A stretch of 64,000 bases of DNA from Acinetobacter sp. XH1741 (lineage in GTDB: Bacteria > Pseudomonadota > Gammaproteobacteria > Pseudomonadales > Moraxellaceae): assembly GCF_041021895.1 (NCBI RefSeq), contig NZ_CP157428.1, forward strand, positions 2,914,001 to 2,978,000, in the 5' to 3' direction. Position 1 is the stretch's first letter. Every line of letters starts with the position of its first letter. Below, piece after piece: positions 42,235 to 50,378 of the stretch. A program made the position numbers and the translations under genes. The notes beneath the pieces were generated by a model, which was not told where the DNA came from, searched no databases, and worked only from the letters and a program-made list of their open reading frames with translations.

Positions 42235-42608
42235 TTAATATTCATCAGGATCCGGATCCCACAAATTAGGATTTGGTTCCGCATATATAGAGTTTTCAAT
42301 AACTTTACACCAGCCTATACCATTTAAAAACATACTTAAATCTAAAATCTTGAAATGATCTTTATCAATTTTTTCTAATGTAATTAAACTACGTTTATAG
42401 TACATATATTCACCTCCAGAGCCAGCAGGCACTCTTTTATTTAATTCACTCCATGACCATTCTAAAACTTGTCCAGATATATGAGGAACAGTCTCAAAAA
42501 ATCAATATTAAATATACTATTTATCCTCACCAAACACGGAATATTTTCACACTCCAACATCATTTCAGAATGTAAATTATTTGGAAGTTTAAGATCTAAA
42601 ATAAACAA
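42235..42608 (-). pseudogene. Frameshifted paralogue of the gene at 42679-43053
   Basis: The last 65 codons (42235-42432) align with the end of the 42679-43053 protein: KRVPAGSGGEYMYYKRSLIT versus KRVPAAAGGEYLHHKYGLIT, and FLNGIGWCKVIE versus FARGIGWVQIID. Upstream, another frame gives NNLHSEMMLECENIPCLVRI, matching NNLYTEMMLETKRVPCLCRI. The two frames join at the T tract near 42495-42503 if one base is restored. The original start codon seems to have become ATT or TTG. A single-base error in the sequence would look the same. Confidence 0.65.
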
Positions 42609-42678
42609 TTATTTATAATTCCGCAGAATAATACTTTCACATGTAAAGAATTTATTAAAATCTTCTATTCGACTTAGG

Positions 42679-43053
42679 TCATAAATCTTTCAACCAATCT
42701 GGCTCTTCTACTTTAGGTATAGCTGCATATTCTCTATGATCTATTATTTGTACCCAACCAATTCCTCTAGCAAACATTTCCAAAGTTTCTATTACATAAA
42801 TATTCTCTCGAATATGTACAAGAGTAATGAGGCCATATTTATGATGCAAATATTCTCCACCCGCTGCTGCAGGTACTCGTTTATCAATATCTTCTAATTT
42901 CCAATTTATAACTTGACCTGTTACTGATGGAATAGATTCTAAGAAATCAATATAAAATTTGTCTGAAATTCGACATAAACATGGAACACGTTTAGTTTCT
43001 AGCATCATCTCTGTGTATAAATTATTTTCAAATTTAACTTGAACTTCTAACAC
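42679..43053 (-). CDS. Hypothetical protein (124 aa), immunity-like
   Basis: A soluble protein of 124 residues with no signal peptide. It contains MMLETKRVPCLCRISDKFYI, a SIPSVTGQVINWKLEDIDKR turn, and GEYLHHKYGLITLVHIREN. A decayed tandem paralogue lies just downstream (42235-42608). Duplicated small low-GC genes after a TpsA-type haemagglutinin are usually immunity genes for lost or exchangeable toxin tips; that role is inferred from position. Family not recognised. Confidence 0.65.
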   Translation of the reverse strand: MLEVQVKFENNLYTEMMLETKRVPCLCRISDKFYIDFLESIPSVTGQVINWKLEDIDKRVPAAAGGEYLHHKYGLITLVHIRENIYVIETLEMFARGIGWVQIIDHREYAAIPKVEEPDWLKDL

Positions 43054-43219
43054 TATTTATAATTCCTAAGTATTACTATTTCGCCAGTGAATGCCTTTTT
43101 AAAGCTTTCTATAGGAATATAACATATAAAAACTTTCATAATTTATGTACTTTACAACTTAAAAAGAAATAAGGTTGGCATTTAAATATATTATATATAT
43201 TTAATTATATAGATGGAAT

Positions 43220-43681
43220 TTAATGAATCACAAAATCCTCAGGTTCTGAGTTTAAATCAAGCAATCTTTTTGATTCCTTTAAATAGATATCCAATATTTC
43301 CTTTGAAACAAACACTCTTAATTTTGATTCATAATTATAATTCATGATATTGCTAGATAGAATATACAAAAATATATAAATCTCATTATTAGAAACATCC
43401 TCTCCTTTGTTTATTACTTCAATTCTCAGTGAATCACTATTAATTAACTGATCCAAAAATTCAGTTAAACAATCTGAAAAACCATCTGGACTTGCACCAA
43501 AATAAGATGTATTTTCAGTTAAAATAGTATTTATATAATGGTATTTATTATATATTTCCTTACCAAAATAGGAATAAATTTCATAAATTGTTTTTAGTGT
43601 ACTATCAACTTTTAAAACTAACTCATTACTACATTCATAATCTTCAGCACCAAAAAGGCTATATAATTTTTTTCTACTCAA
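43220..43681 (-). CDS. Hypothetical protein, immunity-like, paralogue of 46042-46509
   Basis: I choose the TTG at 43681 because GGAG sits 6 nt before it and because it aligns with the ATG of the paralogue; a GTG at 43693 overlaps that GGAG. The product has about 153 residues. It shares with 46042-46509 the middle YFG--PDGF-DCLT-- pattern and an almost identical tail, SKEILDIYLKESKRLLDL then DFVI. The shared tail is also highly similar at DNA level. Probably an immunity protein of the CDI-type locus; family not recognised. Confidence 0.65.
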   Translation of the reverse strand: MSRKKLYSLFGAEDYECSNELVLKVDSTLKTIYEIYSYFGKEIYNKYHYINTILTENTSYFGASPDGFSDCLTEFLDQLINSDSLRIEVINKGEDVSNNEIYIFLYILSSNIMNYNYESKLRVFVSKEILDIYLKESKRLLDLNSEPEDFVIH

Positions 43682-44108
43682 TTTCCGCTCCACTTTAAAA
43701 AACTTTATTAGGCTAACAGTTTATCTAACCTGCAAATAGGCTATATATTCAGTATGATGAACTGATTCAATTTACAAATTCAGCTAGATAACTTTATTGA
43801 AGTGTCACATAATCTAACCCTTTATCGATAGCATTTGCTTTTGACATAATATTCCCACTAGCACTGTCAGTGTTTTAGTTATCGCATACTCTTGTCATAC
43901 GCAGCTTTTGCAGCCATTAAAAGAGCGAAATAAAATAGAAAATCTATTTTTAGCTTAATCAAAGAAACATACCATTTGGTCATAAGCAAAGCTCGAAGTG
44001 CGCAGGTTATTTAGCGTGGATTATACATCTTTATGTGCTTATCAGTTGTGTCATCAAAATAAGCCAATAATTCGTCTTATGCGAACATTGGCTTAAGCAA
44101 AATTTTGA
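43682..44108. other. Spacer with a possible toxin or coding remnant
   Basis: No intact gene. On the minus strand at about 43794-43870 a frame reads NTDSASGNIMSKANAIDKGL ending DYVTLQ before a stop, with nearby frames giving KAAYDKSMR. This looks like the decayed 3' end of a larger gene, perhaps an orphan toxin tip between immunity genes, but it is too short to name. Confidence 0.35.
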
Positions 44109-44738
44109 TTAATTAATTTCTTCTAATATTCCACCTTTATATATACTATATCTTTGAGTTTTTTCATTTAACTCTATAATTGTCTGATCATTAAAATAGT
44201 AAATGCAATTTTTGCATTTAAGACCATCAATTTTAAATCCTTCATTACTTTTTTTAAATTGGTTATAGTCAAAATTATTTTGATTGATTTCAACAATATC
44301 AAAATAATTTTCAATCTGATGGTTTTTTAAAAAACAATATAGTAAAAAACTTTCTATATTTTCATAGTAATGTTCTGCTTCCTTCTCTTGAAAAGCATAT
44401 ACATAGATACTTCCTGTTGAATTTTCAATACATAAAAATTCGTCATCAAAATCCTGTCCGAAATAACATGTTCCTTTTGGAACAATTTCTTCATCAGTTA
44501 TTTCATCAAATGGGAATTGCTTTGTATAATACCTCTTAAATCTATCAAAAGTACAATCAGAAAATATACTCGTCAACAGAGCTACACTATTACCATATCT
44601 AATATAAAAACTTCTCTGATCCGACCTTATTGGAAGATTGTATTCCTCAATTATTTCGTCAACTAGAATAGGATTAATACTAAAAAGCTTAGAATAATTA
44701 TTTGTCAATAACTCTATTAATTTCTCTTTAGATATCAC
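44109..44738 (-). CDS. SUKH/SMI1-KNR4-like immunity protein (tentative)
   Basis: The 209-residue soluble protein carries a pattern reminiscent of SUKH superfamily immunity proteins: IIEEYNLPIRSDQRSFYIRY then GNSVALLTSIFSDC, and GTCYFGQDFDDEFLCIENST followed by GSIYVYAF. SUKH proteins neutralise nuclease and other toxins of polymorphic toxin systems. The later part (CKNCIYYFNDQTIIELNEK) has a Cys pair. Low GC and location in the array fit an immunity role. Assignment is by eye. Confidence 0.6.
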   Translation of the reverse strand: MISKEKLIELLTNNYSKLFSINPILVDEIIEEYNLPIRSDQRSFYIRYGNSVALLTSIFSDCTFDRFKRYYTKQFPFDEITDEEIVPKGTCYFGQDFDDEFLCIENSTGSIYVYAFQEKEAEHYYENIESFLLYCFLKNHQIENYFDIVEINQNNFDYNQFKKSNEGFKIDGLKCKNCIYYFNDQTIIELNEKTQRYSIYKGGILEEIN

Positions 44739-44846
44739 TGTTTATTACCTCAATGCGAATTTGATTTATTTGCTTCATTTAAGTAGATATCTTGATTACA
44801 CTTATTACCACATGTCAGGCAAAATTCCATTTGATTTTAACTCAAA

Positions 44847-45557
44847 CTATTTTTCTCCCCTTGATATCCCCTTAAAATCACAATTAATAAACTTAACACC
44901 ATCAGAACAAGAGAAATCCACATTTGTTATAAAGTCATTTACCCCATTATATTCCAAGCTAGAAAAAGAACAGTTATTAAATAGAGCATTTTTTAAATTA
45001 GCATTTAAAAATATTGCTCCTTCAAATCTTGAATCTATTATGTCTGCATTTTCAAAACTAGAATTTTGAAAACTAGATTTTGAAAAATCACAACCAATCA
45101 TCTTAGTTTTTTTAAAGTTGCAATAGTTAAAGTTATTATAAGCCCCACTATTTCTTGGGTTTCCACCATTCCCAAAAGCTAAACAATCTTTAAAATAACA
45201 GTTTTCAAAATTTGAATTAGGAGCAAAGAATGGTATAAATTGTACTCTTTCAAAAAATGATCCCGTAAAATTAGTATTAATTGCTATAGCATGATGAAAG
45301 TGAGTTCTAAAAAAATTTGAATAGGATAAATTTGCATGAGCCAAATAATGTCCCATCCATACTTTTCCAAAGTTTAGACTACTTAAATCAATATAAGATA
45401 AATCTATTAACTCAGATTTATCTTCTTGCATTATTACTTTAGGTAATTTCAGATAAGTATCATTGTCTATTCCTAAATTTTCTTCCGTCTGCAAATTACA
45501 TTTAATCAAATTTTTTAAAAAAATATAAGAATCTACTTGATCCCATTTATTTTCCAT
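44847..45557 (-). CDS. Pentapeptide repeat-containing protein
   Basis: The 236-residue protein has repeated five-residue units of A(D/N)LxX type: LSYIDLSSLNFGKVW, ANLSYSNFFRTHFH, SNFENCYFKDCLAF, FNYCNFKKTKMIGCDFSKSS then FQNSSFENADIIDSRFEGAI, and FLNANLKNALFNNCSF. This gives a right-handed quadrilateral beta-helix, here Phe-rich. Members range from gyrase-protecting DNA mimics to effectors and immunity proteins. An N-terminal helical part (about 45 residues) precedes the repeats. Function here unknown; position suggests the toxin/immunity array. Confidence 0.85.
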   Translation of the reverse strand: MENKWDQVDSYIFLKNLIKCNLQTEENLGIDNDTYLKLPKVIMQEDKSELIDLSYIDLSSLNFGKVWMGHYLAHANLSYSNFFRTHFHHAIAINTNFTGSFFERVQFIPFFAPNSNFENCYFKDCLAFGNGGNPRNSGAYNNFNYCNFKKTKMIGCDFSKSSFQNSSFENADIIDSRFEGAIFLNANLKNALFNNCSFSSLEYNGVNDFITNVDFSCSDGVKFINCDFKGISRGEK

Positions 45558-45636
45558 TTACTTCTACCAATCGAAGTCTAGATAATTTTACTATTTTACG
45601 TTAAAATTTACAAAATATTAAATACTTACATTAATT

Positions 45637-45978
45637 TTATAGTAATTTCTTCTCTGAAGAAATCTGAGAGTTCATAGATATCTTATACTGACCAGTTAAC
45701 TCTTCTCTTAAAAGATCGAATAATTCACTTTCTAATAGTTTGAATTTCCTCTCATCCTGAATCGATTTAAAGACAAAATTAATAGATTCATCTAAACATA
45801 AAGTTTCATCATACATATCAGACCATAAGACAAGCTTATCTATTAGTATTTCTGATATTGGAAAATCTTTTGGATTTAAATTAGCTACTAAGCCAAATTC
45901 ATCATATTCTCATAAGGGATAACATTGATAATCTGGCATCAACTTAATCAATTTTTTCACATATTTTTCTCTAATCAC
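45637..45978 (-). pseudogene. Immunity-like gene with in-frame stop
   Basis: From a GTG at 45978, 113 codons run to TAA at 45637 with one internal TGA after the residues MPDYQCYPL and before EYDEFGLVANLNPKDFPISE. The surrounding pattern (PL-x-EYDEFG, LIDKLVLWSDMYDETL) is that of a widespread family of small, probably immunity, proteins in which the stop position is usually Trp. A TGG-to-TGA change would explain it. A terminator hairpin lies directly upstream. Confidence 0.6.
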
Positions 45979-45981
45979 ATA

Positions 45982-46010
45982 AAAGACCTATCTAGTATTG
46001 ATAGGTCTTT
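45982..46010 (-). terminator. Terminator after immunity-like gene
   Basis: AAAGACCTATC (45982-45992) pairs perfectly with GATAGGTCTTT (46000-46010) around a 7-nt loop, with T residues following on the minus strand. A nearly identical hairpin lies on the other side of the gene (46541-46570). Confidence 0.65.
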
Positions 46011-46041
46011 ATTTATTAAAATTTTATTATTTATTAAAATT

Positions 46042-46509
46042 CTAATAAATAACAAAATCATCATCATGTGTATCTAAATCAAGCAATCTTTTTGATTCCT
46101 TTAAATAGATATCTAATATCTCTTTTGAAATATAAACTTTTAGCCTTGAGTCATAATCATAAGAAAGCATAGCAATTGCTATAGCATTTAAAAATAAAAA
46201 AAGTTCTTTATCTGTTACTCCTTCACTTTTACTCAATATCTTTAAGCACAACATTACATTCTTATTTCTTAAATTCAAATAATCAGTTAAACAGTCAAAA
46301 AATGCATCTGCACTAGTACCACCAAAATAATATTTATTGCCGGAAAATATAGGATTATCATATGGATAATCCTTATAAACATGCTGACCAATATATTCAG
46401 TAATATCACCAATAAAATTCAACGATCTGTCAATTATAACTTCTATAATCGGTGTATTTATCTCTTGATATCCTGCACAAAAAAAAGTGAACAACTTTAG
46501 TTCACTCAT
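46042..46509 (-). CDS. Hypothetical protein, immunity-like, paralogue of 43220-43681
   Basis: The ATG at 46509 has GGAG 9 nt upstream; the more distal TTG at 46524 overlaps that site. The product is about 155 residues with KYYFGGTSADAFFDCLTDYL and the tail SKEILDIYLKESKRLLDL then DFVI, nearly the same as in 43220-43681, while the N-terminal half differs much more. It is bounded by two similar hairpins, giving it a cassette look. Probably an immunity gene for a lost toxin tip. Confidence 0.68.
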   Translation of the reverse strand: MSELKLFTFFCAGYQEINTPIIEVIIDRSLNFIGDITEYIGQHVYKDYPYDNPIFSGNKYYFGGTSADAFFDCLTDYLNLRNKNVMLCLKILSKSEGVTDKELFLFLNAIAIAMLSYDYDSRLKVYISKEILDIYLKESKRLLDLDTHDDDFVIY

Positions 46510-46540
46510 TTTTATTTTCTCCAAGTATTTCTAATTCAAT

Positions 46541-46570
46541 AAAAAGTCTATCAATATTGATAGGCTTTTT
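46541..46570. terminator. Hairpin flanking the immunity-like cassette
   Basis: AAAAAGTCTATCA-ATAT-TGATAGGCTTTTT: a stem with one G-T pair and T tracts on both ends, very like the one at 45982-46010. The pair encloses the 46042-46509 gene. Confidence 0.65.
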
Positions 46571-46597
46571 AAATATTGAATATTAAGATTCATAAAT

Positions 46598-46829
46598 CTA
46601 TTTTTTATTTTGCTCTTTCAACGTTACTCGTTTCTCCCACTCATCATGAGGTATATTATATTCATCTAATTCTTCTTCTTTCAAATCACTAACTGCCTTC
46701 ATATACAAATTTACCCAACTGTCTTCTCTTGGAATATAACCAAATTCCGTACTAAATTTCCTACTATTAGTAAGTGTGATTTTAAAATGTGTCCATTTCT
46801 CTTTAAAAATGTCTAATAATCTTAAATCT
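46598..46829 (-). pseudogene. C-terminal remnant of an immunity-like gene (YezG/DUF600-like, tentative)
   Basis: A minus-strand frame without a start reads LDIFKEKWTHFKITLTNSRK then FSTEFGYIPREDSWVNLYMK and EYNIPHDEWEKRV, ending EQNKK at the TAG at 46598. It begins immediately after an in-frame TAA, about 25 bp after the haemagglutinin stop. The content resembles the C-terminal half of YezG/DUF600 immunity proteins; the 5' half is missing, consistent with a deletion that also removed the haemagglutinin's toxin end. Confidence 0.5.
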
Positions 46830-46853
46830 TAAATCAAATTTACTATTTGGTCT

Positions 46854-49800
46854 TCAATGACTTAGTAGTCCACCTTGGCTGCCACTATGAGTATTAATTA
46901 AATCGTGACTTTGTGTATCAATACTTAGAACATTATTCGTTTGAATAAGCCCTTGATCATTATTTAAGGTACCAGAACGAATATTCGCGGTATCAGCACT
47001 GATTAGACCTTGTTTATTATTCAATTCTTGTAACTCGGTATCAATATCTAAAATTTGCCGAGCAATAATCTGTCCTTGATTATTATTTAGTCCTGAAGCA
47101 TGAATATTAATATGCTGACCAGAAAGCAAAGACCCAGATTGATTATTTAGAACCTGATCCCCCATCTCCAGATTCAGGCTTCCCGCGACGCTACCAATTT
47201 GGCCTTGGGTATTATTTAAACCATGGCTTGTTAAAGTAATGTCCTGATTAGCTGTAATTGCCCCAGTCTGATTATTTAAAAGACCTGTAGTTTGTAATGT
47301 AGCCTGACCTTGAGCACTGATCTTCCCAGATAGTGAATTATCAATTGATGCCGCATCTATAATGAGGTCTTGACCTGCCTGTAATAATCCAGCTTGGTTG
47401 TTTAAAATTAAATTCCCCACCTGCAGAGTCAAATGCCCTTGTGTTCCAATTTGACCTTTCTGGTTATTGAGACCCTGGCTATTCACCTGAATCCCCTGAT
47501 CTGCTGAAATCACACCTTGGGTATTGTTCACTTCTTGCTGGCTTTGTAGATCAATCTTCGCCTGCGACGTCATCTGGCCTGCCGTGCTGTCAAGTGACAA
47601 GGCCTTAACACTTAAATCTGTTTTTGACTGTAATAGTCCAGACTGGTTAACCACAGCCTGATTACCTGCATCAACAGATAACCCACCCTGAATACTGCCG
47701 ATCTGGCCTTGACGGTTATTTAAGCCCTGACCCGTCAAGCGAATGTTCTGGTTGGCAACCAGGCTGCCAGCTTCGTTATCAATCAGGTCTGCACTGATGA
47801 TATTCAATGCATCTTGGGCACTGATTTGTCCTTGCTGGCTGTTATTGACCGAACTTGCATTGAGTTGAACATTTGCACCGCCATAAATTTGTCCAGACTG
47901 GTTATTTAGTGCTTCACGAACTGTTAAATTTAGGTCCGCCTGCTCACCTGTCTGTATCACACCAGACTGGTTACTTAAGTTCTGGCTGCTTACCTCTAGT
48001 TGTTTGTTCGACAACAGCTTCCCGTGGTCATTCGTCACATCGTCCTGACTATTTAATGTCAGTCGATCCAGAGCACTAATTACGCCACTGTTATTTAAAC
48101 CGTTCACATCAAGCGTCAGGGTTTTCCCTGACTGGATAGCACCTGAACCATTATTCAAGGATAAGCCACCCGTCTGAATCAGTAAATCACCTTGTTCTGT
48201 ACCGATCTGACCGCCACCATTTTGTAAGCCCTGACTCTTTAACACCATCTGCTGGGTTGAAACCATTACGCCTTGGGCATTATTAATGCCTTGTACGGCA
48301 TCAATGTTCAATACACCCTGTGCATTGATCTTGCCCTGATCATTATTTTTAACCGAACCCGCCTGAATAGCCGTGTTCCCGCCACTGTACACTTGCCCTG
48401 ACTGGCTATTATCAAACAGGCCACTCAGCTTAAAGTTCAGATCTGCTCCACTTTGCAGTAAACCACCCTGATTGATAAGGTCCTGCCCAACAAACGTTAA
48501 CGCGCTACCCGAAATAATCTGGCCCTTGTTGTTATTCAGCCACTCTGGCTGCATATCCAGCTTGGCCTGCGTTGCAATCAGACCTGACTGGTTATCAATC
48601 CCTTGCGCTTTTAAGGTCAAATCCTGACTAGACTGGAGCTTGCCTTGCTGGTTACTTAATACCCCTGTACCGGCATCAATAGTAACCGTACCTTCAACAC
48701 TGCCTATCTGCCCTGCATTGTTCGTCAGACCCTGACTGCTTAGCTGTATCGCCTTGTTCGCAATGATCTGGCCTGAACTGTTATCTATGTCCTGACCAAC
48801 TGTCGCCTCTATCGAACCTTGGGCATTGATCAAGCCCGACTGGGTCTTTAACTGGCCCGCCTGAACCTTGATGTCCTTACCTGACTGTAAAGCGCCTGAC
48901 TGGTTGCTCAATACCCCTGTACCAGCATTTAGAACCAGCTGATCCTTGATACTCGCGATCTGCCCCTGATTGTTATTCAGCCCCGAACTCTTGATCTGTA
49001 CCGCATTATTGGCAACGATCTGTCCTGCTGTGTTGTTCACCAGCTGTTGTGATTGAAGTTCAATCCCTTCTTCTGAACTGATTAATCCTGACTGGCTATT
49101 CACCTGCTCAGCAATAAGCTGCAGATTGCCTTGAGCCTGTAATACCCCAGACTGGTTATCTAAAATGCCTGAACCACTGTTGATGCTTAATACATCATGG
49201 AGACTTGCAATTTGACCATGGGTATTATTAAGTCCTTGGCTATTTAAGTTAACTTGCTGGTTTGCAGCAATCACACCTCTGTCATTATTAATATCTTTGC
49301 CCGTGCTGATTGTTAACCAGTCCTGACTGTTAATTTGTCCCTGTACACTGTTGTCCAGCTGATCTGCATTAAGCTGTAAGCTCTGGCCTGCAATGACCTT
49401 GCCGGTTTGATTACTCAATACCCCCTGGCCTGCATTCAGCACAATATTGCCTTGGGCACTGGTGATTTGGCCTGAATTATTATTGAGACCCTGGCTATTC
49501 ACCTGAATCCCCTGATCTGCTGAAATCACACCTTGGGTATTATTCACTTCTTGCTGGCTTTGCAGATCAATCTTCGCCTGTGAAGTTATCTGGCCTGCCG
49601 TGCTGTCAAGTGACAAGGCCTTAACACTTAAATCTGTTTTTGACTGTAATAGTCCAGACTGGTTAACCACAGCCTGATTACCTGCATCAACAGATAACCC
49701 ACCCTGAATACTGCCGATCTGGCCTTGACGGTTATTTAAGCCCTGACCCGTCAAGCGAATGTTCTGGTTGGCAACCAGGCTGCCAGCTTCGTTATCAATC

Positions 49801-50378
49801 AGGTCTGCACTGATGATATTCAATGCATCTTGGGCACTGATTTGTCCTTGCTGGCTGTTTGTTAAAGCATTGACTTGCAGATTCAAGGCTGCACCACTTT
49901 GAATACTGCCAGCATGGCTATTGTCTAAGGTACCATTGACTACAACATCCAAGTCCGAGCCTGCTCCAGACTGCATTACACCAGACTGGTTACTCAAGTT
50001 CTGACCTATAACTACAAGATGACCATTTGATGCAATTTGTCCAGACTGATTACTAATGTCCCCAGTACTTGTAATTGTGTTATTACTCAGCGCAACTATA
50101 CTGCCCGAGTTATTATTTAAATCACCACTAGTGATATTTAGATCAGTTCCTGCCTGTAAAGAACCTGACTGGTTAAGGAGTTGCTTTTGACCGACGTCGA
50201 TCTTCAATAAGCCATGAGCACTACCAATTTGACCCTGACTATTGTTCAGGCCTTGGCTATGCATTCCAACATCCTGATTAGCAACCATAATCCCTGATTT
50301 GTTATCAATCGCCTGTACAGCATCAATATTCAATACACCCTGTGCATTGATCTTGCCCTGATCATTATTTTTAACCAA
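46854..50378 (-). CDS. Filamentous haemagglutinin (TpsA/CdiA-like), C-terminal part after a frameshift
   Basis: This 1,174-codon frame continues the giant gene at 50330-60400 after a shift by one base near 50386-50398. Its apparent TTG start (MVKNNDQGKINAQG) is simply where the frame opens; the same residues stand inside the repeats (GSVKNNDQGKINAQGVLNID). It consists of 20-25-residue haemagglutinin repeats of the form LNN--GQI-S----L-L-A. It stops at GSQGGLLSH with no pretoxin, DUF637, VENN or toxin domain. Either a broken 3' half or a sequencing artefact splits one gene of about 4,500 codons. Confidence 0.8.
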   Translation of the reverse strand: MVKNNDQGKINAQGVLNIDAVQAIDNKSGIMVANQDVGMHSQGLNNSQGQIGSAHGLLKIDVGQKQLLNQSGSLQAGTDLNITSGDLNNNSGSIVALSNNTITSTGDISNQSGQIASNGHLVVIGQNLSNQSGVMQSGAGSDLDVVVNGTLDNSHAGSIQSGAALNLQVNALTNSQQGQISAQDALNIISADLIDNEAGSLVANQNIRLTGQGLNNRQGQIGSIQGGLSVDAGNQAVVNQSGLLQSKTDLSVKALSLDSTAGQITSQAKIDLQSQQEVNNTQGVISADQGIQVNSQGLNNNSGQITSAQGNIVLNAGQGVLSNQTGKVIAGQSLQLNADQLDNSVQGQINSQDWLTISTGKDINNDRGVIAANQQVNLNSQGLNNTHGQIASLHDVLSINSGSGILDNQSGVLQAQGNLQLIAEQVNSQSGLISSEEGIELQSQQLVNNTAGQIVANNAVQIKSSGLNNNQGQIASIKDQLVLNAGTGVLSNQSGALQSGKDIKVQAGQLKTQSGLINAQGSIEATVGQDIDNSSGQIIANKAIQLSSQGLTNNAGQIGSVEGTVTIDAGTGVLSNQQGKLQSSQDLTLKAQGIDNQSGLIATQAKLDMQPEWLNNNKGQIISGSALTFVGQDLINQGGLLQSGADLNFKLSGLFDNSQSGQVYSGGNTAIQAGSVKNNDQGKINAQGVLNIDAVQGINNAQGVMVSTQQMVLKSQGLQNGGGQIGTEQGDLLIQTGGLSLNNGSGAIQSGKTLTLDVNGLNNSGVISALDRLTLNSQDDVTNDHGKLLSNKQLEVSSQNLSNQSGVIQTGEQADLNLTVREALNNQSGQIYGGANVQLNASSVNNSQQGQISAQDALNIISADLIDNEAGSLVANQNIRLTGQGLNNRQGQIGSIQGGLSVDAGNQAVVNQSGLLQSKTDLSVKALSLDSTAGQMTSQAKIDLQSQQEVNNTQGVISADQGIQVNSQGLNNQKGQIGTQGHLTLQVGNLILNNQAGLLQAGQDLIIDAASIDNSLSGKISAQGQATLQTTGLLNNQTGAITANQDITLTSHGLNNTQGQIGSVAGSLNLEMGDQVLNNQSGSLLSGQHINIHASGLNNNQGQIIARQILDIDTELQELNNKQGLISADTANIRSGTLNNDQGLIQTNNVLSIDTQSHDLINTHSGSQGGLLSH

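Noticed and set aside
44761..45069. Plus-strand ORF of 102 codons
   Set aside because: Antisense shadow of the pentapeptide-repeat gene, which has a clear repeat structure on the minus strand.
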